Source: Antarctobacter sediminis
GTDB lineage: Bacteria; Pseudomonadota; Alphaproteobacteria; Rhodobacterales; Rhodobacteraceae
NCBI RefSeq assembly: GCF_019218285.1
Contig: NZ_JAHUZG010000003.1
Span: 558,001 to 622,000 of the forward strand
Length of the DNA stretch: 64,000 nt
Reading direction: 5' to 3'
Shown: positions 56,029 to 64,000 of the stretch, piece after piece
How positions within the stretch are numbered: position 1 is the stretch's first letter
How the letters are laid out: the number at the start of each line of letters is the position of its first letter
The notes under the pieces: model-generated
What the model was told of the DNA's origin: nothing
Database searches by the model: none
Seen by the model: the letters and a program-made list of their open reading frames with translations, nothing else
Position numbers and translations under genes: made by a program

Positions 56029-57032
56029 TGCAACTCGACCTGATTGAATTCACCAAGCGTTTCGATGGCAACACCGTCATCGACAAGATGAACCTGCAAG
56101 TCGAAAGCGGTGAGATGATTGCCCTGCTGGGACCGTCCGGTTGCGGCAAGTCGACGACGCTTTTTGCGATCTGCGGCATCCACCGCATCGACGAAGGGCG
56201 GCTGATGTTTGGGGATCGCGATGTGTCGCATCTGCCCAGCCAACAGCGCAACGTGGGCGTGGTGTTCCAGAACTACGCGCTGTATCCGCACATGACGATC
56301 TTCGACAACATTGCCTTTCCGCTGAAAGTGCAAAAGATCGACCCGGCCGAGATCAAGACCCGCGTTCACGAAATGGCCGAGTTGGTCCATATCGAGGCGC
56401 TGCTGCAACGCCGCCCGGCGCAACTGTCGGGCGGGCAGCAACAGCGGGTCGCGCTTGCGCGGGCCTTGGTTCGCAAGCCGGATGTCCTGTTGCTGGATGA
56501 ACCGCTGGCGAACCTCGATGCCAAGCTCCGGTTGGAAATGCGGTCTGAAATCCGGCGCATCCAGCAGGAAACCGGACTGACCGCGATCCTTGTCACCCAC
56601 GATCAGGTCGAAGCCATGTCGATGTGTGACCGCATCGCGCTAATGAACGGCGGGCGGATCGTGCAGATGGATACGCCGGTCGAAATGTACCGCAACCCGC
56701 GCAACAAATTCGTGGCGGGGTTCCTTGGCAACCCCCCGATCTCTTTTGTCACCCCCGGCGATCTGCCCGGCTTTGGCGCGCCGCAAAACTGTGCCGAGAT
56801 CGGCCTGCGCCCGGAACATGTCGGCCCGCAGTTTGGCAGCGGCCTGCGAGGCCGGGTGGAATTTATCGAAACACAGGGACGCGAGGATCTGTTCGACGTC
56901 ACCCTGCCGTCGGGCAGGCTGGTGCGTTCGGTGCAATCCTCAGGATCGGGGATCAGCCTCGGGCAAGAGATCGACTGGGGCTATGATCCCTCGGCGCTCT
57001 TGTGTTTCGACGGATCGGAGGCACGGCTGTGA
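56028..57032 (+). CDS. Sugar-type ABC transporter ATPase (UgpC/MalK family)
   Basis: The 334-residue ATPase has Walker A GPSGCGKST, Q-loop VFQNYALYPHMTI, signature LSGGQQQRVALARAL and Walker B LLLDEPLANLDAKLR. The C-terminal domain (about 240-334) is a MalK-type TOBE domain that may be a regulatory site. In the UgpC group this subunit also serves glycerol-phosphate uptake. Its stop overlaps the GTG of the glycerophosphodiesterase gene (GTGA). Confidence 0.93.
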   Translation: MQLDLIEFTKRFDGNTVIDKMNLQVESGEMIALLGPSGCGKSTTLFAICGIHRIDEGRLMFGDRDVSHLPSQQRNVGVVFQNYALYPHMTIFDNIAFPLKVQKIDPAEIKTRVHEMAELVHIEALLQRRPAQLSGGQQQRVALARALVRKPDVLLLDEPLANLDAKLRLEMRSEIRRIQQETGLTAILVTHDQVEAMSMCDRIALMNGGRIVQMDTPVEMYRNPRNKFVAGFLGNPPISFVTPGDLPGFGAPQNCAEIGLRPEHVGPQFGSGLRGRVEFIETQGREDLFDVTLPSGRLVRSVQSSGSGISLGQEIDWGYDPSALLCFDGSEARL

Positions 57033-58459
57033 CCGACTGGCAATCTCCTTCGCGCCCCTATTCCATCGCCCACCGCGGGGCCAGCGCCTATGCCGCAGAT
57101 TGCAGCCTTGAAGCCTATGAAAAGGCCGCAAGACTGGGCGCGGATTTCTGGGAGGTCGACATTCGCAGCGCCGCCTGCGGGACGTTGATCACCTATCACG
57201 ACGCCGCATTCCCGGACGGGCAAAAGCTGGCTGATCTGACAGCCGAACAGATCGCGGCAGAGGCCCGGGCGCAGAACGTGCCCGCCGTTCCCTTTGCTCA
57301 GATCCTTGAACTGGCTGTCCGGAAGGATGCCGGGATCTATGCCGACATCAAGGACAGCGCCGCGACCCTGCCCGTGATGGAGGCGCTGAAGGCGCATGGC
57401 ATCACCCGCGCCATTCTTGGGGCCTTCGATCCCGCCGCCGCGCAGATGCTGGTCGAGGCGGACTGCCCCTATCCGCGTTCGGTGCTGGTGCCGCTTGGCG
57501 CGGACCCGTTCGAGCATGCAAAAGGCGCGGATGTGATCCACCTCTGCTGGGAGCACATGGACCGCCCGCAGGATGAACTTACGCCCGCGTTCTTTGCGCG
57601 GGCCGAGGACAACGGCCAGAAAGTCGTGCTATGGCACGAGGAAGACCCCGAGCGCATGGCGGTATTGCGCGAATTACCTGTTTTGGGGATCTGTTCCGAC
57701 CGGCCCGAACTGGTGCATCCGTTTCGGTCGCCGACGGAGTGGCCGGTAGAATTCACCTGCCATCGCGGCGCGTGTGAATTTGCCCCCGAGAATACCGCCC
57801 CTGCCGCCCATTGTGCCTTTGCCGCCGGGTTCACACGGGTCGAGATCGACCTGCAAGAAACCACCGATGGCCATCTTGTGCTGTTTCATGACGACGAGTT
57901 GAACCGCTGCACCAACGGTCGGGGCGCGGCCAGTTGGCACAGCCTTGTGCAGTTGCAGGCCTTGGAGGCCGGGCGGCACGCGGACGCCTTCTTTACCGGC
58001 GAGCCGATCCCGACGTTTGCGCAGATCCTTGACATCACGCGGCAATACGGCGGCGAACTTTATGTCGAACTCAAACATGCCGGGGCAGAGGCCGTGGTGA
58101 ATGAGGTCCGCGCCCACGGCATGATGGATCGCTGCCTGTTCTGGGCCTATGACGTGCATCGCCTGCGTGCCCTGCGGCAGCTTGCCCCCGAAGCACGCCT
58201 GATTGTCCGGCGGCAGGACGTGCCATCGTTGGAGGATGCGCAAGTCTGGTCGCCTGAGGTGATCGAATTTGTGCATGACGACGATCTTGCTGACATCGCC
58301 CGGTGCCGCGATCTGGGCTTGCGTTCCATGTTCGCCTACATGGGGCGGGATCGTCAGAAATTCGAACAGATCGCAGAGGCAAGACCGGACATCGTGAACC
58401 TGCACTTTCCTTTCCTGTTCCGGGATTTCCTGATCGAGACATTCCCCGCACATGGCTGA
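57029..58459 (+). CDS. Tandem-domain glycerophosphodiester phosphodiesterase
   Basis: The 476-residue cytoplasmic enzyme fuses two GDPD barrels. The first (about 1-235) has HRG at 15-17, E42-x-D44 and H57 (YHD). The second (about 236-476) has HRG at 245-247, PENT, E272-x-D274 and H287 (FHD). The second carries the full consensus; the first lost the PENT motif (AADCS) and has DIK where the second has ELK. Members cleave glycerophosphodiesters to an alcohol and glycerol 3-phosphate, or release a sugar-alcohol phosphate. GTG was chosen for the GGAGG eight bases upstream and the overlap with the ATPase stop. No signal peptide is present. Confidence 0.88.
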   Translation: MTDWQSPSRPYSIAHRGASAYAADCSLEAYEKAARLGADFWEVDIRSAACGTLITYHDAAFPDGQKLADLTAEQIAAEARAQNVPAVPFAQILELAVRKDAGIYADIKDSAATLPVMEALKAHGITRAILGAFDPAAAQMLVEADCPYPRSVLVPLGADPFEHAKGADVIHLCWEHMDRPQDELTPAFFARAEDNGQKVVLWHEEDPERMAVLRELPVLGICSDRPELVHPFRSPTEWPVEFTCHRGACEFAPENTAPAAHCAFAAGFTRVEIDLQETTDGHLVLFHDDELNRCTNGRGAASWHSLVQLQALEAGRHADAFFTGEPIPTFAQILDITRQYGGELYVELKHAGAEAVVNEVRAHGMMDRCLFWAYDVHRLRALRQLAPEARLIVRRQDVPSLEDAQVWSPEVIEFVHDDDLADIARCRDLGLRSMFAYMGRDRQKFEQIAEARPDIVNLHFPFLFRDFLIETFPAHG

Positions 58460-59465
58460 CACCCCAAGGAAACCAACCTCATTCGACGTGGCAAAGCTGG
58501 CCGGCGTTCATCGCTCGCAGGTGTCGCGCGCCTTGTCCGGTCAGGGGCGCATGTCGGACGAAACCCGGCAAAAGGTCATCGACGCCGCACGCCAGCTTGG
58601 CTACCGCGTCAATTTCCTTGCCCGCAGCCTTCAGACCAGCTCTTCGGGGCTGGTCGGTATCGTCGCCTCGCGGCTGGACACGCCTTACCGGGCGGCGCAG
58701 GTGCGGGCGGCGGCCGGGGAGTTGCTGGCCAACGGCTTTACCCCGATCCTTGTCACCACCGAGGGCGGCGAGGATCAGGCGGGTCTTGTGGAACGTCTGC
58801 TGAACTATTCCGTGTCGGGCATGATGATCACCTCCGGCACGCCTTCAAGCAGCATCATCGAAGAATGCGCTCAACTGAATGTTCCGGTCGTCCTGATCAA
58901 CCGCGACGCGAGCCTTGACGGTGCCGACCGGGTTCTGATCGACATCGCCGCCGCCGGTCGGATGGCCTTTGACATGTTGCGCGAACGGGGCGGGCAAAGC
59001 TTTGCCGTCCTGCAACCGCGTGACCGAACCTTTTCGGTTCTTGGGCGGGCGCAGGCGTTTTCCGACAACTGCCGCACTGCCGGACATACGGTCGACGTGA
59101 TCGAGGTCGAAGACCAGTCTTACGAGGCCGGGCTGGAAGCCGCCGAGGCCTATATGGCGACAAGCAAGGCCGACGCGGTCTTTTGCACGACTGACCTGTT
59201 GGCGCTGGGTTTTCTGGACGGGGTGCGCGTAAGGCACGGGCTTACCGTGCCCGAACAGGTACAGGTGCTGGGCTTTGATGACATTCCACAGGCGGCATGG
59301 CTGTCCAACGATCTGTCGACCGTGCATCAGGAAACCGAACATGCGGCAACCGAGGCGGTCAAACTGATCGTCGACCGGATCGCCGATCCGGCGCGCCCGC
59401 ATGAAACCCGCCATATCACCATTCGCCCGGTCCACCGGGCTACGACCAGAAAGATCCCGACATGA
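58452..59465 (+). CDS. LacI-family transcriptional regulator
   Basis: The 337-residue repressor has the LacI helix-turn-helix FDVAKLAGVHRSQVSRALSGQGRMS and hinge helix NFLARSL, then a type I periplasmic-binding-like effector domain. It overlaps the GDPD gene by eight bases and the IMPase gene by four (ATGA). Autoregulation of the cassette through the CG-centred palindrome at 52,423-52,434 is inferred. The effector may be the imported compound or a breakdown product. Confidence 0.92.
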   Translation: MADTPRKPTSFDVAKLAGVHRSQVSRALSGQGRMSDETRQKVIDAARQLGYRVNFLARSLQTSSSGLVGIVASRLDTPYRAAQVRAAAGELLANGFTPILVTTEGGEDQAGLVERLLNYSVSGMMITSGTPSSSIIEECAQLNVPVVLINRDASLDGADRVLIDIAAAGRMAFDMLRERGGQSFAVLQPRDRTFSVLGRAQAFSDNCRTAGHTVDVIEVEDQSYEAGLEAAEAYMATSKADAVFCTTDLLALGFLDGVRVRHGLTVPEQVQVLGFDDIPQAAWLSNDLSTVHQETEHAATEAVKLIVDRIADPARPHETRHITIRPVHRATTRKIPT

Positions 59466-60247
59466 CCGCCACCTGCGCCCTGCAATTCGCCACCGAGCTT
59501 GCGCAAGAGGCGGGACAACTGGCCCTACGGCTGCGCGCCGAAGCGCCCAAGGATTTCGTGGCCACCAAGGGGGCGATGGATTTCATTACACATGCGGATC
59601 AGGCTGTCGAACGGCTGATCCGCACGCGGATTGCCGAAACCTATCCCAAGGATGCCATCCTTGGCGAAGAAGAAGGCGGCGAACCGGCAGAGAGCTTTTG
59701 GATTGTCGACCCGATCGACGGGACAACGAACTACCTCAAGGGGTTGCCGGACTGGGGAGTCTGCATCGCCCGCGTCCGGTTGGGCCAGATCACCGAGGGC
59801 GTGATTGCCTTGCCGGATCAAAACCGCGTTGCCACGGCGCGTCGCGGTGAGGGCGCGTTCTTGAATGGGGCACCGTTGCGGGCGCTGGGAAACCCGTCCA
59901 TCGCATTGGTGCAGCTGGGATATTCCGCGCGGATCGACCTGGGCGAACATCTGCGCCACATCGAAGGTGTGATTGCCCGTGGCGCGGATTATCGGCGCAG
60001 CGGCGCGGCCTGTGTCGGGCTTCTGGCCGTGGCGGCAGGGTGGTCGGATGCCTACTATGAACGTCATCTGAACCTTTGGGACGCGGCTCCGGGTTTGCTG
60101 CTGATTGCCGAGGCTGGCGGCACCAGCACCCATGCCCCCCTGTCCGAGTTTGCCCGCAAGGGCAGCGAGGTTCTGGCGTTGGGCGAGTCTTTGACATCCA
60201 GTGCGGACAGCTGGAAGACGCTGTTTCAACGCGCCTCTGCCGCCTAG
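59462..60247 (+). CDS. Inositol monophosphatase-family phosphatase
   Basis: The 261-residue Mg2+-dependent phosphatase has the motif GEEEGG (68-73), DPIDGTTNYLKG (83-94) and WDAAPGLLLIAEAGG, the metal and catalytic residues of the IMPase family. Substrates include inositol phosphate, glycerol 2-phosphate, histidinol phosphate and PAP. In this cassette it would act on the phosphate released by the phosphodiesterase. Its stop lies three bases from the stop of a second IMPase-family gene on the opposite strand. Confidence 0.9.
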   Translation: MTATCALQFATELAQEAGQLALRLRAEAPKDFVATKGAMDFITHADQAVERLIRTRIAETYPKDAILGEEEGGEPAESFWIVDPIDGTTNYLKGLPDWGVCIARVRLGQITEGVIALPDQNRVATARRGEGAFLNGAPLRALGNPSIALVQLGYSARIDLGEHLRHIEGVIARGADYRRSGAACVGLLAVAAGWSDAYYERHLNLWDAAPGLLLIAEAGGTSTHAPLSEFARKGSEVLALGESLTSSADSWKTLFQRASAA

Positions 60248-60250
60248 GCG

Positions 60251-61024
60251 TTACCGTCGGCGATCCATCAGGGCCGCGTGCAGGCGCGGGTTGGCCGCGA
60301 TCAACCCGTCCGCCTGCGGTATCGGTGCGTTGAACCGCAGGGGCGCGCCGCGCCCGTCGGTGATCCGCGCACCTGCCTCCGACAGGATCAAAGCGCCTGG
60401 TGCGATGTCCCATTCCCATGTCGGGCGAAAGGTGAACATGGCGTCATAGCGCCCCTCGGCCACAAGGCTCTGGCGATAGGCCAGCGACGGGCGGTAGCTG
60501 CGTTTGAGATCCGGCAGGCCGCCGGGCCAATGGCGGGCATCAAGGCTGGGCCGGGTGGCCAGCACTTCGGCCTTGGCCGGGCGAATTTCCGTACCTGCGG
60601 TGATGGGCCGGTCGTTCAGCCGCGCCCCGCCACCAAGGCTGGCAGCGTACAAGCGGTCCATCATCGGAAGATAGACGACCGAGGCCAGAACCTCGCCATG
60701 TTCGACCACTGCCAGCGCATGGGCCCATGTCCGCTCTCCTTCAATGAAAGAGCGCGTCCCGTCGATCGGATCGATGATAAAGACGCGCTTGGATGACAGC
60801 CGCGCGGTGTCGTCCGGCGTTTCTTCGCTAAGCCAGCCGTAATGCGGACGCGCGGCGCGCAGTTTCTCGGCCAAAAGGGCGTTCACGGCCAGATCGGCCT
60901 TGGTCACCGGGCTGTTGTCATGCGCCTTGTGCTGAACGCCAAGGTCATGGCCGACAAAACCTTTCGCGACCTTGCCCGCCTCGCGGGCTGCGTCGATGAG
61001 AAGGTCGAGGTCATTCGCCGGCAA
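60251..61024 (-). CDS. cysQ: CysQ-type 3'(2'),5'-bisphosphate nucleotidase
   Basis: The 257-residue IMPase-family enzyme has SEETPDD, IIDPIDGTRSFIEGE and the later WEWDIAPGALILSEAGA. The RSF after DPIDGT and the block SPVTKADLAVN resemble CysQ, which hydrolyses the sulfate-assimilation by-product PAP, more than the convergent cassette paralog. The gene overlaps the end of pmbA by 14 bases and was probably continuous with DUF4170-waaA-lpxK before the cassette was inserted. Confidence 0.85.
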   Translation of the reverse strand: MPANDLDLLIDAAREAGKVAKGFVGHDLGVQHKAHDNSPVTKADLAVNALLAEKLRAARPHYGWLSEETPDDTARLSSKRVFIIDPIDGTRSFIEGERTWAHALAVVEHGEVLASVVYLPMMDRLYAASLGGGARLNDRPITAGTEIRPAKAEVLATRPSLDARHWPGGLPDLKRSYRPSLAYRQSLVAEGRYDAMFTFRPTWEWDIAPGALILSEAGARITDGRGAPLRFNAPIPQADGLIAANPRLHAALMDRRR

Positions 61025-62354
61025 GGGTCAGCCCTTCGACAAGCAGCGAGGGGACAACGCGGCTGAGATAGCCGCGCGCATCATTCGCAGGCACGATGGT
61101 CCGCAGCATTTCGCGCAGGTTCCCGGCGATGGTCACGCCGGACACCGGGTAGACCGGTTCGCCGTTCTCGATCCACATGCCCGACGCGCCGCGCGAATAA
61201 TCGCCGGTGTTGGGGTTGATGGTGGACCCGATCATCGATGTCACCAGAAGGCCGGTGCCCATCTGGCGCATCAGGTCCTCGCGGCTGTGTTCGCCCTGCG
61301 TCAACTCAAGGTTCCAAGCCGCCGGCGAGACAGAGGCCCCGCCGCGTGCCGCGTTCGCGGTGCTTTCCATGCCCAGCTTGCGCGCGTTGGCAAGGTCAAG
61401 TGTCCAGCCCGTCAGCACGCCTTTTTCGATCACGGCCCGTCGCCGCGTGCGCAGCCCCTCGGCGTCGAAGGGGCGTGAGGCACTGGCGCGGGGGCGGTGC
61501 GGATCTTCGATCAGGTCAAGCGCCTCGGGCAGGATCTGTTCGCCAAGCGCGCCGCGCAGCCATGATTGGCCGCGTGCCACCTGTGCGCCATTGGCGGCGG
61601 CCACCATATGCCCGATCAGCGAGGCCGAAACCCGTTCGTCGAAAAGAACCGGATAGGCCCCGGTTTTGGGTTTGCGCGGGTTCAGCCGTTCCAGCGCACG
61701 CCGGGCGGCGCTGTCACCGATGTCTTCGGCGTTGCGCAAATCGGATTGAAAGGTACGGCTGTCGCCGTCGCTGTCCCGTTCCATCCCAAGGCCGTCACCC
61801 GCGATGGGGACACAGTAGAGCGACCGCGAGGTGCGCGCATAGCTGCCCGCAAATCCGTTTGTGGCCGCAAGGGCAATGCGCTGTGCGCTATATTGTGCGG
61901 CGGCACTGTCGATGCGGGTGATGCTGTGATGGGCAAGCGCCGCAGCCTCGGCCCGGCGGGCGTCCTCCTCCAGATCCGACGGGGCGGGTTCGGGCGTGTC
62001 ATCGGCCAGTTCCAGCGCGTCCACGTCCCACTCCGTCGCGATCTGGTCGGGATCGGCCAGCCCGGCATAGGGGTCTTCGGGAGCTTCGCGCGCCATGGCG
62101 ACGGCGCGGGCGGCCATTTCGGCCATCGCCTCGGGGCGGATGTCCGACCCGGAAATCGAGGCGCTGCGCTGGCCAAGGAAGACCCGCAGGCTCAGGTCGC
62201 GGTATTCCGCGCGCTCTGCCTGTTCCAAAACGCCGCCGCGCACATCGATGGATTGGGCCGCCGCTTCGACCGCCAGGGCATCGGCGGCATCGGCACCCGC
62301 CTTGCGGGCGGCATCAAGCAGGGCATTGGCAAGGGTCTGGGGCGTATCGGACAT
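61011..62354 (-). CDS. pmbA: Metalloprotease-like PmbA/TldE family protein
   Basis: The 447-residue protein belongs to the TldD/PmbA family, with AVEAAAQSIDVRGGVLEQAERAEYRDLSLRVFLG near the N-terminus and SPAAWNLELTQGEHSREDLMRQMGTGLLVTSMIG near the C-terminus. The zinc-ligand motif HExxxH of TldD is absent, as expected for the E/PmbA partner. TldD/TldE acts on peptides such as microcin B17 precursor and CcdA. No tldD is present in this window. Confidence 0.9.
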   Translation of the reverse strand: MSDTPQTLANALLDAARKAGADAADALAVEAAAQSIDVRGGVLEQAERAEYRDLSLRVFLGQRSASISGSDIRPEAMAEMAARAVAMAREAPEDPYAGLADPDQIATEWDVDALELADDTPEPAPSDLEEDARRAEAAALAHHSITRIDSAAAQYSAQRIALAATNGFAGSYARTSRSLYCVPIAGDGLGMERDSDGDSRTFQSDLRNAEDIGDSAARRALERLNPRKPKTGAYPVLFDERVSASLIGHMVAAANGAQVARGQSWLRGALGEQILPEALDLIEDPHRPRASASRPFDAEGLRTRRRAVIEKGVLTGWTLDLANARKLGMESTANAARGGASVSPAAWNLELTQGEHSREDLMRQMGTGLLVTSMIGSTINPNTGDYSRGASGMWIENGEPVYPVSGVTIAGNLREMLRTIVPANDARGYLSRVVPSLLVEGLTLAGE

Positions 62355-62433
62355 GGGGGCCTCGGAATTGCTGTCCTCCCGAGGTAAGCCGCTCTGCTGG
62401 CAGAGGCAAGGCTGAGCGCTTGTCCTGGCGCGG

Positions 62434-63183
62434 CTAGGGCAGGGCTTTCGTCACGGCCACGATCGGCCCCATTCGCCGCCCCAGATCCGCACGGCCCAGT
62501 TCGGGCGCATAAAGCCGCGAGATATTGCCGTCGAGAAACAGCGCGTTGGGCAGTTTCAGCGCATCGCGAAAGAAGCGTGCGAATTCATGGAAGGTCACCG
62601 TGTTTTGCGAGATCGCAAAGACCGCCCGCCGCCCGTCCGCCGAGGTGCCGACCCCGTTTCGAATATAGCGCGAGCTGCTGTTCGGCAGGAACCGGGGATG
62701 CAGCGCCCCGTCGATCACCAGCATCGGCCCGGACTGGGTGGCAAAGTCACAACGCGGCGCGCTGGCAAGGAAATCGCGCGTTTCGACCACCTTGGCCCAC
62801 CCTTGCCCGATGCAGAAGATCCCGTTCGGCAGCAGCCCGAAATTGCCTTTGGACGGACCAGAGAGCACGCGCATCTCTTCGTTTCCGTCCTCGACGTAAT
62901 AGCCCACGGGGGACCGGTCTTCGTGGTACATGCCCGCATTCATGGCAAAAAGCAGGTCCTGTCCCTGGTCAGCCAGCTCGGATTTCAGCACGCTGAAATG
63001 ACCGTAGGGCTGCCCGTCGCCGTCGGTGCGGAACAACCGCAGGTCTTCCTTGCCGGGATCGACCTCGCAGATCACATAGGAATTGCCGTCATGATCCATG
63101 TCGCGACAGCTGACCGCGCGGGCGGGTGGCGCAATGGTCAGCGCCACGGTCAAAAGGGCAAGGCAGGCGGCAAGTCGGCGCAT
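62434..63183 (-). CDS. Exported phosphodiester glycosidase-like (NAGPA/DUF2233) protein
   Basis: The 249-residue product has a signal peptide (LAACLALLTVALTIAPPARA). A NAGPA-like domain follows, with the blocks FAMNAGMYHEDRSPVGYYVEDG, ATQSGPMLVIDG and LPNALFLDGNISRLYAPELG, the latter holding a conserved aspartate-glycine. Family members cleave N-acetylglucosamine-1-phosphodiesters, and bacterial relatives may act on cell-envelope phosphodiesters. The start was set at the ATG at the signal peptide; a longer frame is not supported. Confidence 0.83.
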   Translation of the reverse strand: MRRLAACLALLTVALTIAPPARAVSCRDMDHDGNSYVICEVDPGKEDLRLFRTDGDGQPYGHFSVLKSELADQGQDLLFAMNAGMYHEDRSPVGYYVEDGNEEMRVLSGPSKGNFGLLPNGIFCIGQGWAKVVETRDFLASAPRCDFATQSGPMLVIDGALHPRFLPNSSSRYIRNGVGTSADGRRAVFAISQNTVTFHEFARFFRDALKLPNALFLDGNISRLYAPELGRADLGRRMGPIVAVTKALP

Positions 63184-63187
63184 CGGC

Positions 63188-63583
63188 TCAGTCGTCGAGA
63201 TCGCGCCGCACGGCTTCGTCGGCGAACAGACGGCGCGCGTCGTCGAGGTGGTCAAAGGTCTCGTCCAGACGGAACCGCAGCTCAGGCGCGAATTTCAGCG
63301 TCAGATTGCGCGACACAGCGCGGCGCAGTTCCGAACGATTGCGGTGCAGCAGGTCGAACATGTCATCCTGTTTTTCGCCGCCCAGTGGCACGACATAGGC
63401 TGTCGCCACCCTGAGATCGGGCGATACGCGCACCTCGCCCACGGTGATCGAAAGCCGGTTCAGCTCTGGATCGTGGATATCCCCGCGCTGCAACACCTCT
63501 GACAGTGTGCGGCGGATCAGTTCTGCCACTCTCAGCTGGCGTTGGCTGGGGCCCGAGCCCTCTTGGAATCTGTTACGTGCCAT
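63188..63583 (-). CDS. rbfA: 30S ribosome-binding factor RbfA
   Basis: The 131-residue KH-fold protein starts around GPSQRQLRVAELIRRTLSEVLQRGDIHDPEL and continues SITVGEVRVSPDLRVATAYVVPLGG and FAPELRFRLDETFDHLDDARRLF, all typical of RbfA, the factor needed for 16S rRNA 5' end maturation and cold growth. It is followed after four bases by the phosphodiester glycosidase-like gene, and is divergent from dapB. Confidence 0.93.
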   Translation of the reverse strand: MARNRFQEGSGPSQRQLRVAELIRRTLSEVLQRGDIHDPELNRLSITVGEVRVSPDLRVATAYVVPLGGEKQDDMFDLLHRNRSELRRAVSRNLTLKFAPELRFRLDETFDHLDDARRLFADEAVRRDLDD

Positions 63584-63696
63584 GGGTCAAGACTTAGTCC
63601 TGCCGCGCCGGTTTGCCAAGCGCCCGCGCGGGGGCGTGCAATTGCCCGCGAGGGGCGGTAACAGGGGCGCAAGAGATGCGCAAAGGAGCGGGGACG

Positions 63697-64000
63697 ATGG
63701 AGGATTACGGCGTAGTGGTGACCGGCGTGTCGGGCCGGATGGGGCAGATGCTGGTGCGGCAGGTCACGGCGCATGAACGGTTGCATCTGTGCGGCGCGCT
63801 GGAACGGCCCGGGCACCCTTGGGTCGGTCAGGATCTTGGACTTGCCATGGGCGGCGCGGCGCTGGGCGTCATGGTGTCTGACGATCCGCTGGAGGCATTT
63901 GCCCGCGCCCATGCCGTGATCGACTTTACCTCGCCCGCGGCCACCGTGGCTTTTGCGGAACTGGCGGCGCAGGCGCGTGTGGTACATGTGATCGGCACCA
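63697..64000 (+). CDS. dapB: 4-hydroxy-tetrahydrodipicolinate reductase DapB (5' part)
   Basis: The visible about 100 residues open with a Rossmann motif [14 protein letters not shown], then [18 protein letters not shown] and [12 protein letters not shown], the DapB signature for NAD(P)H-dependent reduction in lysine and diaminopimelate synthesis. The reading frame runs off the window. ATG 63,697 was chosen because AGGAG lies nine bases upstream; an in-frame ATG at 63,676 is also possible. Confidence 0.92.
   Translation, partial: MEDYGVVVTGVSGRMGQMLVRQVTAHERLHLCGALERPGHPWVGQDLGLAMGGAALGVMVSDDPLEAFARAHAVIDFTSPAATVAFAELAAQARVVHVIGT

Noticed and set aside
1-64000. CRISPR array, prophage or transposon
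   Set aside because: No regularly spaced repeats, integrase, transposase or phage structural genes were seen on either strand.

Overview
The window is chromosomal DNA of a GC-rich alphaproteobacterium, most likely family Rhodobacteraceae (Roseobacter group). The call rests on a class I lysyl-tRNA synthetase, the DUF4170-waaA-lpxK lipid A/Kdo gene set, the TauE + TIGR02186 pair, a NifU-type scaffold next to tsaB/rimI, abundant LIV-type and sugar ABC transporters, and intergenic hairpin repeats that I recall from this group. No phage, transposase, CRISPR array or rRNA was seen; the one tRNA is tRNA-Val(GAC).

Layout. 1-7.8 kb: first codons of a probable ettA, a chemoreceptor lacking a sensor domain, nadD, a Tat-exported PBP4-type dacB, an L,D-transpeptidase, a TerB-like protein, lysS and envelope hypotheticals. 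7.9-15.4 kb: an orphan ParA ATPase with an unknown partner, fructose-6-P aldolase, priA, an S49 peptidase, a small zinc-ribbon protein, a Ca2+/Na+ antiporter and an SDR. A 307-base AT-rich non-coding island (15,373-15,679) precedes uvrC. 17.6-25 kb, minus strand: thioesterase/TIGR02186/TauE, then a complete BMP-type (nucleoside-like) ABC importer. 25-35.4 kb: rimI-tsaB, NifU-like, USP, a class IV aminotransferase, a PD-(D/E)XK-like protein coupled to an M20 amidohydrolase, membrane hypotheticals, and a phosphoesterase-hybrid kinase-response regulator operon.

35.6-46.4 kb is the most distinctive region. A full LIV-type ABC importer (livG-H-M-K-F) is bracketed by two acyl-CoA ligase-family proteins, and two small proteins lie between the permeases. 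The second ligase-like protein has lost the usual phosphate-binding loop. A secreted cupin and a protein built of two copies of an unknown domain lie alongside. The cassette suggests uptake of a carboxylic (perhaps aromatic or fatty) acid coupled to CoA activation.

46.6-52.3 kb: an exported caspase-fold pseudoenzyme with peptidoglycan-binding domains, rpmJ, tRNA-Val, an N-formylglutamate amidohydrolase, and lpxK-waaA-DUF4170 on the minus strand. 52.5-60.2 kb, plus strand: a self-contained cassette of sugar/phosphodiester ABC importer, double-domain glycerophosphodiesterase, LacI regulator and inositol-monophosphatase-like enzyme. It sits between DUF4170 and cysQ-pmbA, which share the minus strand, and looks like an insertion into an older lipid A/cysQ gene string. 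A catabolic route is inferred: import a glycerophosphodiester, hydrolyse it, then dephosphorylate the product. The window ends with a phosphodiester-glycosidase-like protein, rbfA and the 5' part of dapB.
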